Assembly (NCBI GenBank): GCA_016647705.1
Contig: CM028328.1
Location: 49,957,647 to 50,021,646 of the forward strand
DNA from: Eucommia ulmoides
Lineage: Eukaryota; Streptophyta; Magnoliopsida; Garryales; Eucommiaceae
Length of the DNA stretch: 64,000 nucleotides
Reading direction: 5' to 3'
The notes beneath the pieces were generated by a model. The model had not been told where the DNA came from. It was given only the letters and a program-made list of their open reading frames with translations, and did not search any database. Position 1 is the first letter of the stretch, and every line of letters begins with the position of its first letter. Positions 31,663 to 44,700 of this stretch are shown here, piece by piece. A program made the position numbers and the translations under genes.

Positions 31663-32860
31663 TGTTAGACCCTAATAATGCTGGAGGACCAAACAACACT
31701 GACTTGGTGCAATTTGCTACCGGACATGGGGCATGCAGCACGGATGGGGGCGTTGGCAAAGAGGGCACCAACTTGGTGCCTGTTGGTTGGCAGAGGCGTT
31801 TGGCACAATATCGGCGGGTGTTGGGCAGTGTGGAAGACCTCGGTGCGGTACCGAGGCAAAATGGTGCAACGTAGATGCAACGCTACGTTGTAAACGGTGT
31901 CAGGGACGCGACAACATGCGTTGGAGGAGCGAGGAGGCGTTGGACCAAGCTGTTGGGCAGGCGTTGGCAAAATGGTGCGTTGTTGGGCAACGTGGACGCA
32001 CGTTGGTGGCGTTGGCAGAGTATGTCGGTAACGGGGTTGTCGTGGGGAGTCATGGGACCAAATGAAGACCTCGATGTGGTACTGAGGCAAAACGGTGCAA
32101 CGGAGGCGCAACGATACGTAGTAAACAGTATCATGTGTGCGGCATGGTGGACTGTTGGGAACGACGGTGCATTTTGGTGCGAAAAATGCATACGATGTAG
32201 GGACGTCGCTGGGCACAATGATACAACAAAACAGAACGTAGGCACAATGCTACGTTGTGGGCAGAGTCATGTAGGGGCATGACGCACCGTTGGGCGGTGG
32301 GGCATTTTGGTACTAAAATAGCGTACGGGACGTTGGCAGTCGTTGGGCGTAATGACGCATTCCGGCCATGCAGCAGCATGGCAAAACGTTGGGAAACGTT
32401 GGTTGAATATGGGACGAAACAGCAATGGGAAGATGTTGGGATGGTGCAAAAATGCTGGAAAAGAAGCTGAGCTTGTGAGTTGATGGACTGATGGTTTCTA
32501 AACATATGTAGGGCATGTGTGAGCAGTTCTGGGCAGTTCTTGGGCAGTTTTTGGTTGGTTTTCAGACAAGAAAACCAACTCCTGTGGTACTGACATATGT
32601 CGGGACAGGTGTCGGTAGTCTGCTTATGCAATTGGGGCTGTCGACTGCTGTCTTCTCTTATAAATATTGTTATTTTGGTCTGTTTTTGGTTGCTGAATGT
32701 ATTCCTGCGGAAATTCAGACTAAGTGTTGTAATTGGTTCCTTGTAACCCGAGTTTATTAATACAAGGTTGGATTTTCCCATAATACGTGTGTGTACTGTT
32801 GCGTGGATGCGTTTCCGGTAGCGTTTCGGTGTATTCCCGTTGTATTTCGTTACAGGAACG
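31663..32860 (+). repeat. GC-rich repetitive block, probably LTR-derived
   Basis: It starts TGTTAGACCC and is much richer in G and C than its surroundings. A unit of about 70 bp (GAAGACCTCGRTGYGGTACY, then GAGGCAAAAYGGTGCAACG) occurs near 31,832 and 32,065, with shorter GGTGCAACG/GTTGGGCA repeats throughout. Near 32,658 a CTTATAAATATTG box, then TTATTAATACAAGG and a T-rich leader to about 32,852 (...TTTCGTTACA) look like LTR U3-R-U5. No TSD could be confirmed. Long ORFs on both strands overlap each other and match nothing I know. Confidence 0.4.
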
Positions 32861-32964
32861 TATGTGTTTCCGTTGTGAGGCAGTGCATTCACAGGGGCTG
32901 CTAGTTGTCGGTGCATTTAGGCCATCACTCGGTTGCAAATTTTGCGGTGAAAATTTCGACCATG

Positions 32965-33020
32965 TGATAGCTAGCTAGATGGACAAATCGTTTGAGGTCC
33001 TGGGTTCGAACACTGTCCTG
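32965..33020 (+). mobile_element. tRNA-like SINE head (fragment)
   Basis: GATAGCTAGCTAGATGG and GAGGTCCTGGGTTCGAACAC give box A-like and box B-like motifs at tRNA-like spacing, followed by a T run at 33,030. No A tail or body was seen. It is not a tRNA gene, as no cloverleaf can be drawn. Confidence 0.35.
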
Positions 33021-33059
33021 CTTTTCTATCTTTTTTTTTTTTGGGGGCTTTCTAACCAT

Positions 33060-33356
33060 TATTTTTCACCTTCAGCCTCCACGTCCAAATCCCCACCCGT
33101 CATTTTCTAGCCCTAATTCCTCTCCCTCCTTCTGCCTTGCATTCCTCCAACGATCGCCGATCATCCCACCTCCCAACTCACGTCTACACACTCAAACAAA
33201 TACCCAAGAACACCGCTATTTCTACCCATTTCACTCCATTCTCTCTCTCTCTCCATTCCACTCCATTATCGATCAAGTCACCGCCGACCAGTCGTCGCGG
33301 GCCACCAACACGATCTTTCTCCCTCTTGCAGCTGGCCACCCACCGCCGATGCAATC

Positions 33357-33392
<36 letters not shown>

Positions 33393-33502
33393 GTCGCTCG
33401 GTTGTAATTGGCTAGGTTTGGCCGAATCAAGGTCTGATTTGGCCAGGTCCAGCCCCTTTCTCTCGCGTTGGTGATCTTTCATCGCTCTCACAAAAACAAC
33501 AG
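33060..33502 (+). promoter_or_regulatory. Pyrimidine-rich leader upstream of NRPC2 (possible 5' UTR exon)
   Basis: It includes a CT-rich stretch with (CT)n at 33,360-33,390, as often seen in plant 5' leaders. It ends with AACAACAG followed by GTACGACC at 33,503, a good 5' splice site. A non-coding first exon spliced to the exon holding the NRPC2 start codon (for instance at the TTACAG ending 34,499) is possible. This is inference from sequence character. Confidence 0.35.
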
Positions 33503-34019
33503 GTACGACCATCTTCTCTCTCTGTTCGCCGTCTGTTTGACCTGCCTCTACCACTCTCAAATTATGTATGTATATGTATTTATTGCCTCTAAATTATTTA
33601 TCGCCGTGTTTGTTCGTTTTTAGGTATGTTGAACCTCAACCCTAATCAGTCTTCTCACTTCAGGCATGGGGTCAATTCCGTGGATTCTTAAATTTTCATT
33701 GGGGCAAAGAAAAATCCATGGAGAATATGGGATGGGAATATGGGATATATTCATAATCTGATTTTTTTTTGTTCCATTGCATTGTTTTTCTTACATCTGT
33801 TGTCGTCTACATGGTATATGAAACTGATGAGTTCTCAAATGTGGTTTGATTGAGTTGGATCATTGTAAACAATACCCAGTACTGAATGGGATCACTGTAA
33901 ACAATACCCAGTTATGAATAATAGCTCATATAAAAACCAGTGCAATATTGAAAACATCCATTTAGAAAATTGAGATGAAGTTTTTCATTTTTTTGTGCGT
34001 GTGTGTGTGTTCTTGAAGG

Positions 34020-34177
34020 TCTTGAGTTGGATCACAGAAAATAATGATCAATATATGGAAGAGGTCCTAAAAACATGCCATCATCTGGTTCACGCGACAA
34101 CAGTAATTTCCAGGTTTAATCCTGGAAATGCAGAGGATATATTTGCTGATTTTTTTGGGAGTTATCACGTGCATTGA
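34020..34177 (+). pseudogene. DnaJ (HSP40, class B) gene fragment
   Basis: After an AAG, GTCTTGAGTTGG opens a frame reading VLSWITENNDQYMEEVLK, which resembles the end of a J domain (VLSDPQKR..YDQYGEEGLK). Further on it reads RFNPGNAEDIFADFFGS, a close match to the RFNPRNADDIFAEFFG segment of plant class-B DnaJ proteins. The middle fits better in another frame (NMPSSGS resembling DMPPPGS), so a small shift is present. It is flanked by non-coding DNA and is a captured or retroposed remnant, not a working chaperone gene. Confidence 0.6.
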
Positions 34178-34665
34178 GATTTTTGTCTCAATTGGTTGAT
34201 TTTTTCAGATCAACAAAATATTTTCTCAGTGGTAGATTTTTTCAGATCTGATATTTAAATTTCTCTCTTAAATTTGCTTATTTTCCCTTTCTATTCAATT
34301 TCTGTTCATTATCACTCTCGGTTGTGATGTTAATTTTTTTTAATCATTTTATGTGTTAGATTTTCATTTTCTTTTTCCTTAAAAACTCAAAACTGGAACC
34401 ATTTAGCTTCTCCTCCGTGATATTATCCAGCCGCTCAGGCAGTTCCTCCAATCGCCGACCTCCCCTTTCCGGAAATACCTCTTGTTGGTAAACTTACAGA
34501 GGGAACCAGGGAGAAGCGCTGCTGTGGAGAGGGAGCACTGAGCAGCGAGAGGGAGCAGAGAGGCAGGAGCACCGGCTTAGATTCTTCTTCCATCTGTAAA
34601 TGGCTGTTGTTGAGATTGAACTGACACCGATTGAAGCGGTAAAGTAAAATAAACAACCGTCTATC

Positions 34666-34712
34666 ATGGTGGTTAAAGCAGACTCAACCATGCCTGAAAA
34701 TAAACAATATGG
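34666..34712 (+). CDS. NRPC2: NRPC2 exon 1 (residues 1-16)
   Basis: Starts [16 protein letters not shown] and ends at GG before GTAAGC. An in-frame TAA at 34,645 sets the earliest start. The N terminus is poorly conserved in the family, so ATG 34,690 remains possible. Confidence 0.75.
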
Positions 34713-35756
34713 GTAAGCGCTTCTTCTTTCAGAGTATAGTGTTTTTTTTACGTGTAATTGTACATTTATTTGTTTTTTTGAGGACTTTTAGGTTAGAACT
34801 TGACAAGCAGTTCGTCGCTGCTCCGGTGAAATCGGCCGTCGACAAATTTCAGCTTCTTCCTGAATTCTTAAAGGTAAATGTATGTTTTTATTTGTATAAG
34901 TACACTGTAAACCAATGTATAAAGGAATTGATTTTGTTATTTTTAGTTCCGTACCTTCTGTTGTCTTTGTAAATTTGTTGTAAGTTTTACATGGTACAAA
35001 CATCTCATGAATTTTTAGAAGAAAAAACATTTACTTTTTTCCACACCAATTAAGAATTTCTTATTATGTTACGGTGATCTTCCTTAATACTTTTATTTTG
35101 AGTTTCTTCCGATCCAAAATTTTACAACTCAATATTAACCCAACTTCATTGGTACAATAAGTTTAATAATTCTGTCTAAATCTTAAAGTCAGTGTAATTT
35201 TTTACATGGAAAAGTTGCTGACTTTCATACAATGTAGTGACTTTAGACTTCTGTAGCTCGTAGACATGGGCAAAAATATTAATTTTATGTACTGTTAACT
35301 GAGAAGCCCTTTTTTTTCACATGTTAGTTACGAGTCATTAGATTTTCTAATTCCTGATTTGGATGTGGTGGTGACAGGTGAGAGGGTTGGTGAAGCAACA
35401 TTTGGACTCATTTAATTACTTTGTTAGAACTGGGATTAAAAAGATAGTCCGAGCCAATGATATCATCCGGTGTTCAACGGACCCAAGTATCTATTTGAGG
35501 TAGATTTTCATAATCATCCATGGAAATCTGAATTGCTTATTGTACCTTTGTCATGTACTAACATTTAAGGTTGCAAATTTTATTGATTGCCTTTGGAATA
35601 AATGACATGCTGAATGAACCCACCCTACCAGATAGAGTTTTTTTTTGTTCCTTTGGGTTAAATGAAGTACTGGCCATTTCATCTTTGATTTTGAAATGCT
35701 TATTTATTTACTTTTTTTTAAACTCTGATTCCTGCGCAAAAGGAAATGTACCTTGC

Positions 35757-35788
<32 letters not shown>

Positions 35789-38700
35789 CTTTTTTCCTAT
35801 ATTTACAGATACAAAGGTGTTCGAATTGGTGAACCTTCGATCTCAACGGACCTTGCGACTGAAAAACTTAATCCTCAAAAATGTCGTCTATCTGACTTTA
35901 CGTAAGTTATTGATCATTCTGTATCTCTCTATCAAACTTGCTAAAAGAAACTCACAATATTATTCATCATCCAAGTTTCCTAAAAGTCATCAAAATTACA
36001 TTTGAAATTCCCACTTAAAGCGTATAGTTCTACTTATAATTAGTGTAAAACAATGATGAAATATGAAATTTTCATTATGTTTTCTCTTTTAATTTCTGTC
36101 CACTTATTGGTTCTCACTTCACAGTAAAGGTTACTCCACAAACTCTCCTTCAACACTACTACTCTGCAATGAACTGAAGTCCTTTATCCTCTCCTGAGTT
36201 TAATGGTGGGTAGACTAGCTTGCAAGGGTTCAATTAGTAGATCCATTGTTGAGATTCAAAAGGGAACGCCACATCAACTTTTTGTTATTTTTCCATTGAC
36301 ACCCTCATCCTTGTCGATGAGGTTGAACTTAGGTTAGGATAGCAGCCACATTCTATGTCCCATTTGGCTCTACTCACTCCATGAATTTCCAACCCTAACG
36401 TCACCCTAGACTTGAACCTATTTTTGGTGACAATTTAGAGAAGTTCTAATTTGTAGCATCGTTGGTGTTACGAATTAGATGATCAGAGTGACTTTGGTGA
36501 AAGTTCTCATAAGCAGGATTAGTCCTGAGGTGAAGCAATGGAATGACTAGCTTTGAGCCTCCAAATTCTAGGGGACCATGTTTTGTATATATTGTTAACA
36601 CTATGTATAAATATTGAATTATAGTTTTAAATAACCTAAAATTTAAATGTTGGATAGAGTCCACTAAACCAAGTATATATATTTTTTGAAAGACAATTGT
36701 CTAGTGACTTGATTCCATATTCAAAATAAGAGACAAAATTAATTAAAAAAAGCACCTAGACACGTGAGGTATCAACTAGCAAGGCCGATCCTTGGGCTAG
36801 GCCACACCAAGGCGGCATCTAGGACCTCCAAGTTTGGCCCCTTCAACATTGCCCCTTAATTTTGATTTTTTTTTTGTTAATCAAATAAAATGCATCAATC
36901 CAAGTCTAATTGCCAGATCAACTCTTTTTCCTTTTTTTTTTTCTTCTAAAATAAAATTTTTGGTTATATTTTTATTTTTTCGTATTCCAATTTTTAGTGA
37001 ATTACGTTGTCATGTTAATTGGTAATATTATATAACAATCATAATATCATATAACTTACAAACTTACATGTATACTTTAATATATATGTGTGTGTGTGTA
37101 AATTGCTTCTGTACTTAAACAAAATTATTAAAGTATAATTAAGTGGCTTAATTTTCCTAATTCGCTTAGGGTCCCCCAAATTCTGGGTTCCAACCCTGCT
37201 TAAGAGTCCTTTTTCTTTTAAAAAACTATTAATTGAACTTGATAGGTAAAAGTTAAAATAAGAAACACAGGAGGTATGATAATTATTTGGTTTTGTAATA
37301 AAAGTTTTCAATATTTATATATTAAAAGAATATTTTTTGTTGATAAATAGAAAGAGCACAATTTCGAAGGTTGCTTAGGGTACGTGAAATCTTAGGACTG
37401 ACAATGTCAGTAAGAAGCACAAATGACTTATACCAGTAAGAAGTACAATTCACTTATCTTACATGAGAGAATGATGTTAGAAAGATCCTCTACTAAGGAA
37501 AAATGATTGGTCTAAACTTTGGAAATATGGGCTAGAAAGTCTCCCATGGAGTTAGATAATGCGAATTATGATTTTGATTTGAAAAAGTGGTGCTATAGCA
37601 TATACAAAAATTTAGATTTGGGGTGGGGAGGATAGAATATATTTTATTTTGGAGAAATTGTTGTAATACTAAGAAAAAAAAAATGGATAATAAGGGAAAT
37701 TCTAAAACTAGAAAGGGGCTATGGGCGCGCTTAACTTACATTTGGTTTTGCCCATATTATTGTAATACTTGTACATATATGGGCAGTAAGTGAATATTTA
37801 TGAACTAGAGAAGGGCTGTGAGCACCCTCAACTTACATTTAGTTGCGCCCTTGGTGGGAGGATGTGCGATGTCTAAGGATATATCGTAGGCTATAAACAT
37901 ATCAAAGTGCATGATAATGGCAAGGAGGGCTTCTCCAGATCCATTGGTTTCATGTCCTTGGATGGTAATAAGTTACAGTTGGGACATGATGCCTAGAGGT
38001 GAACATGGCTGACAAGAAAAGAAGGTTTTCATCGTTAATAATATATTTATAATGTAGTGTGAGGTTTGACATTACATGGAAATTTCTAAGACTGCTAGGA
38101 GCAAATCGAGTCTTATTGGCCAACTAGGCCTACAATTATGGGAAAAAATTGGTTATATTAGAATTTGTGAAATTCTTAAAATTTGGTAGTTATGATAGAT
38201 TTTGAAAAATCTGAACCTCTTCATTCCTTGGTTTAGGATCTTTTCAATAGACTACTGAGGGAAAAGACAACAACAAAACAAACATTTGTCCTGCCAAAGC
38301 AGGCATGCTACATGAATCAATTTATGCCAAAGAGCTTGTTTTAGAGAGATGTTATCCTCTGTTGTATTGGGCATAATTAAATCATTCCTAATTGTTTGTC
38401 TAGTCTCTGTCTCTCTTGCAACACTTTCTAATAGGTGACTCTGTAAGTTTTCTCACATTTTCTATTATTGTATTCTTCTAGTCCCTTTCTTATGTATTCA
38501 TTTTTTATTCTACGTGCTCTACCACCCATTCGTCTATACTTTTTCTTCCTTGGAGGAGAAATAAGGTTTGAAAATTACTTGCTCAAGAAGTATGGGGGTT
38601 TGATGGATTATAATATGCTGAAAATTATGTTGTTATTTTTCTTTTTTCGGGTGGTGGCTTTTTTCTTTCAGTGAAATTAAAGAAATTTTACTGGTGATGG

Positions 38701-41700
38701 CTCTTGGATGATTGTCTAGCAATCATTGAATTGTATTTTGTTTTTCCCCCCTTTTCATGTGATGCCTTTTAAGGTGATGTTCTTCTCGTTTTGATTGGTA
38801 TTGTTCCTACTTTTATTTTGTTAATGCAATGAAGCAATTTGTACCTAGAATGTGCAAAAGCTTATAATTGGGCACCTAGAGAAGTTTTGTGGTGGGTTCT
38901 AGAAAAGAAGCAAGTATCTAATAATTATATTAAGATGATTAAGGACATATATGAGGGTATAGTTACTAGTGTTCAAATAGTAGGAGATGATTACACATTA
39001 CCCATAGGTTCTATACTTCAGGGGAATGTTGAAATCGAGGACATTACACATAGAGTCAAGGCAGGATGGTTAAAGTAGAGAAGTGTAATTGAGGTGATTT
39101 GTGACCGTAGGATACAATTGAAATTTAAAGGAAAGTTCTACAAATATTGCAATGAGATTGGTGATTCTCTATGGTTTAGAATGTTGGGTGATAAACAAGA
39201 AATGTGTTGAGAAAGTAGGTGTAGCGGATATGAGTGGTAAGACAATGATGGATAAAGTTAAGAATTAGATTATTTTGAAGAGGTTTAGTAATAGCACCAT
39301 CAAATATAAGATTAGAGAAAATCTTTTATGATGGTTTGGACATGTGCATAGAAGATCTAAGGTTGTACCGGTGCAAAAATGTGCTTTAATGAAGTGGAAG
39401 GTGCTCCAAAGGGGAGAGGTACATCTAAGAAAACTTGGGATGAGACAATTCGAAACAATTTGATTGATTTGAAGTTAACTGAGGAGATGACCCTTGAAAT
39501 CTGTATGGTGCGAAAGGACTCAGTAGCCAACCCTAGTTAGGTTGGACAAATGATTGGTTGTTGTTGTTGTAATGTGCAAAAAGTTGGATATGTTTCTATT
39601 TGGCTCTTGTGACATCTTTTCACCTTTATGCTGATATGATATGTTAGCACAATATTTTTTGTTATCCTCTGTGTGTGTGTGTGTGTGTCTCTCTCTCTCT
39701 CTTGCATGACATGCTGCTGCTTCAGGTATTCTGCTCCGATATATGTAGACATAGAGTATATTTCTGGAAGTCATGGCCAGAAAACTGCCCCACAGTTTAA
39801 GGTATTTTTTGTGTGAATTTCTGAATTGTTTACTTCGTGAGATTTTTTTTTTTTTAGGATGCGACCTAAGTATATTTTTGCAGACTAACGTACGCATTGG
39901 GACATTGCCTATTATGTTAAGAAGTTGTTGCTGTGTTCTTTATGAGAAAGACGAGGAGGAACTTGCACGACTTGGTAGGGGTGCCTGAAATTTAAATGGT
40001 TATACAACTATAGCATATGTGTGTGCATATTGTATTTTTACGTTTGCCTGCATATATAGCTATTGTTTTCTTGCTTGAGACCTAGATCAATAACTTTTTA
40101 CTTTTTGAATTTCTTTTAGGTGAGTGCCCACTCGATCCTGGAGGATACTTCATTATTAAAGGGACTGAGAAGGTGAAATTTCCATTGTACTAGTATGAGA
40201 TATATAGTAATGGCAAATAGAGATTCCATACTGTTGAAATAACATTTTGTTTTCCTTTTCATTACTCAAGCTAGCTCTACTATTGTGAAGGCCGAAGCAC
40301 AAAGGAAAATGTTTTTGTTTTAGTATAATGAGGATGGTGGGGGATTTAGTTGGGTGCTAAAATTCCTCCTAGATTTTTTTCTACTTCATTCGTACTGTGG
40401 GAGGATTTATTTCTACAATCTTAGTATCTTCTGTGTTTTCCCCCTTGGATCTCTTTTGACTTGGTTACACTGGGTACCAAGTAAAAAAAATCGCTATGAT
40501 AAATTTATTTACCGACTAATGTGACATGATATCATTCATTAAATAATGGTACCTACCTGCAAGTATCTATTATCGGACAAATTAAATCTTATCACATCAG
40601 TTTGTAAACATATTTTTTGTAAAGATTCTTTGTAACTGCTGCAATACCCTTTTATTTTTGGGTGTTTATATGGTACAGGATATGCTTAATTCAACGGATA
40701 TGATTTAATTCATGCAATTTTGAAAATCATCATGCATGCATGAAGAGGTCTTGCACAAGTCAAGATGGAACTTATAGCTCTTGCCATCAATTTCCATGAT
40801 TTACTAGGTGGCGTTTGGTAATCACTCTCATCCCAGAAATTCTCATCCCATTCCCAGATTTTTGGGATTTATTTTTGGGCATGGTGTTTGGTAAACTTTT
40901 GTTTTCGTTCCCATTCCATTCCAAAATGAGAATTGTGTCTACTTTTTGTATAGAAATGAGAAACAAAAAAAAAATCGTTTCTACCTATTCCCATCCCATT
41001 CCGAACCAAAAAAGACACTTTTGCTCCTTCTCCATTGTTCTTCATCTGCTTTGTCTGCTCCTCTGGTTCGTGTTCTTCATCCTCCATCCGCCATCGTCGT
41101 CCTCCTTTGGTTCGTCACGTCCGTTGTCGTCCTCGTCCGTTGTCGTCCTCGTCCGTCGTCGTCCTCCTCCGTCCATCGTCGTCGTCCGCTCTTCGTCAAT
41201 CGAACCCTTTCGAAATCGAAACCCTATTTCGATTTCGATTTAGGGTTTGGATTTCATGGTAAAATGAGTTTCGATTTCGAAATCGAAATCGATTTCGATT
41301 TAAGGTTTGGATTTCGATGGGTATTGCTTCTTGTTTTTTGCTTCGTCTGCTCCTCTGGTTTGTTTTCTGCTTCTGTTTTTTGGATTTAAGGTTTGGATTT
41401 CGATTTAGGGTTTGGATTTTGTTTCGATGGGTATTGCAATCGATTGGGGTTTAGGGTTTGATTGTTCGATGATTACTTGATTGTGGTTTAGGGTTCATTC
41501 TTGATTTCTTGGATAAAGTCGTTACCAAACGCGATTCTGTTCCTAAGAAGGAAACAAAATTCTCATCCCATCTTATCCCACTGCATGGGATGGGCACGAA
41601 ATGGTTACCAAATGAGCCCTATTGACGTAATCATAGTGTCATGATCCAATTTCAATGTTAATGTATTGTGAATCTGTGCCTTTCACATGTGTACATAGTC

Positions 41701-44700
41701 ATATTTTTACTAAAGAGCTAGCGTTGGTAATCATCATTTAAGTGATCTCTTGAAGAGCTCGGGCTCTTTACTGAACTGTCATAAGTAATCTCCCAAGTCC
41801 CAACTTGTGTTTTGTTGGCAATGTTATGTCCTTAAGTTGCTACTAGTTATCTCTTTGGCCACAATCTTGGACAGCTTTTGAAGCAACTGCCATCTCTACT
41901 TGGTTGGTATCTGCCACTCAATTTTTTGTTTTTTGTTTTTGCCGTAATGGTTTACGCCTTAACGGTTAAGCATTTAAGCATTTTTCTTTTTAGTGCAATT
42001 TGTTCATTGAATAATTATTTATTACCATTACCATTAAAGAAAAGAACAATGCTCTAATCAAATGAATCAGTTTATGATGAGGTTCTTATATTTTTTTCTT
42101 ACCATAAGGAGTACGCATCACTTGATCCCATGTGATGCTACTAATTGAACTCTTTTGGATTGCGTATCTCGTGGGAGCTGTCATGGCTCCCACATCAAAT
42201 GTTAATATGAGATTATTGATGAGCTAGGAGCCTGCAATTGATTCAGTTGCATTATTATATGCTTTCGCTTTTACGTTGTACAAAATCAAATTATGATCAA
42301 ATTATGAAGACGACCTAAAATTCATTCCCTTCCTCCATGAAAGGAGGAGGAACATGAAAAGTTCACTATATGGGCGTATTCCATTTGCATGGCATACTCT
42401 GTAGACTTGTCTTTTTGTAGAACCTTGATGCTACTTTTTGGTGTTAGCTTTATCCACTAATGGTCAACTTTGTCTTTCCCCCAATCTTGTATCTGTTCAC
42501 TTGCAATTGCCTTGGAATGGCTCTGATTTGATTCATATGTTCCAGGTTATTTTGATACAAGAACAGCTTTCAAAGAACAGAATAATTATTGATACTGATA
42601 AGAAGGGATGGTAAGTTATTTTCATTCCCGCTCCCATTTGTGGTTATACTATCTGTCCTCGCTTCACCATGCCTCCTTTCAACAAAATCTAATAACAATA
42701 TCTCTTTGGTTATTATCAGAATTGCCCTGTTCCCGGAAAAAGTGTAAGGTATAATTACAACCGGAATATAATCGAGTAAGGAAGTTAGGAGGACAAAGCT
42801 AATTTGATCTTAGGCTTTAGGGAACAGAAAATTCTTATCACTATCATAGCTTTTAGAGATTATAGCCTTCTTTTGGATGAATTATTGACATTTAATTTCA
42901 TATTTGACTTCCAAGGGCTTCTGTCTGATTCAGTAATGCTTAAAGCTCCATACTGAAGTTTCCTGTTAAAACTGTCTCTTTAGTTTTTGCTACAAAAGAT
43001 GGCCGAGTAGGAAAAAAATTGAAGACAAAACGAATGAGGTTTCCCAAACCCAGCTCTGATACCATGTTAGGAGGTTCCAACCTAAAATCATATGGCTGTA
43101 GGTGGAGAAACTCCATTCATATATAAACTACTTTGGGAAGTCTGACAAATCTGATGTGAGATTCTAACAGGTACCATAATACCTTAAGGAACCCTAGTGA
43201 ATTGCAAATTAGGCTGGTCATTCTGAAACATGGTACGGTACATTAACATTGCGAAAATATAATACGATCTAAAACTTATCACTCCAATATTTGTAACTTA
43301 TTTTTTAATACTTAGATGAAGGGAAAATGTATGAATCTTCTTTAATTACTGAATGTCTTAAATCCTCTACTTCTCAAATTAAAATCTTGTTTTTACTACC
43401 GAAGTATTTTAGCGCAATTTTTATTTAACTAGGAATAAATTTCTATCTGTATGAAATATAGGAATATTGTGTGCTTTCCAATATATGTGTTCTATGTATG
43501 GCTCATTTGGAATCCATCTCTCAGTTATTTATCTCTTGGCTGTTTGCTTCTCTGGAATTTGATAACATTGGGAAGGGATTGAGTATTTTTTTCGATACCT
43601 AGTCTCTTTAGTTCATTCTACTAACCAGTGTTATATGAATTCCCTAAACAAGTAGCATACTGCAAACCCAATTAGGGTTCTTTAGGGTACCAATTCATCA
43701 TATATAGCATACCCATTGTCCAAGACCCTCTGGAAAAGAAGTTAACTTGAATAAAATGGCTTTTGTTTAATTGGAAAATAGGGGAGTAAGTGGGTAGAAA
43801 AGAAAAGAAAACAAACCAATTATTTTGGGTTTAACATAATATTTTAAGAGTTTCAAAAGCAACCTAAATTTACTTACCAAAGTGAATTGAAGTACCTTAA
43901 AAGCATACCAGAAGCCTACCCTTTGCATACCGTTTACCTACCTCACTAATGTATTGTATACTCGAACCCGTACCATGTACCACAACAAATTGCATTTCAT
44001 GTAACATTCCTCTCAACCTTTTTAAATTGAACTGCGCGAATTCTTATATTATATTTTTTCTTTCTCCAAGCACCCTTCTGTTTTTTTGGCTAGATGCAAG
44101 GCGAAATATGATGAATGCCAGTGCCTCTTTTTCTTTCCCTTTGTATGAAAGTCATCTTGACCTCTCTCCTTTTTTTCACTTCCTCTTGCTATGCTTCTGT
44201 TCTTTATGTTCATTTATTCATGAACTTTTTTACTTATAGAGAGTAAATATAGTTGAGATGAATACGTTGAGGCGCATGGATTTAACTTATCCTTATCGGG
44301 AGTCAACTGATGAACAAAATGGACACATCCGAAGATACGAGAAGGTAAACCAAACAAGGGGGAACTGGGAAAAAGAATTGAATGGGGAATCTTGCCATGT
44401 ATGGGTAGAAGATGACATCCTATTGATCAAGAAGCAAGCTGTAAGAACCATATCACCCCAGGAGTGTTTGGGAACATTCATTTCAAAAAATAGAGTATGA
44501 GCCACTTCTTAGAGATATCGATTCTTACGGTCAGCAACTCCATTTTGCTGCGGTGTGTGAGGACAGGAGGACTGATGCAAGATGTCTGAGTGTGTCAAAA
44601 AGGAAGTAAAGGTCTGTCAAAAATATTTCCGAGCATTATCAATTAGAACTTAGAAGTATACGTACCGACACATTAAATTGAGGTTTAATTTCAGTACGAA

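Larger units (their letters stand above)
35902..39725 (+). other. NRPC2 intron 4, 3.8 kb, repeat-bearing
   Basis: GT-AG intron holding an old hAT-like inverted-end unit (36,780-37,198), otherwise non-coding sequence, and the 3' end of an RTE LINE (38,845-39,575). Nothing else recognisable was found in 37,200-38,800. Confidence 0.85.

Noticed and set aside
31665..32916. Long ORFs on both strands (up to 261 aa)
   Set aside because: They overlap in many frames in a GC-rich repeat and share no recognisable motif.
40815..41389. Ser/Arg-rich ORFs of 140 codons
   Set aside because: They lie inside a Harbinger-like element and come from TCGTCC and ATTTCG repeats.
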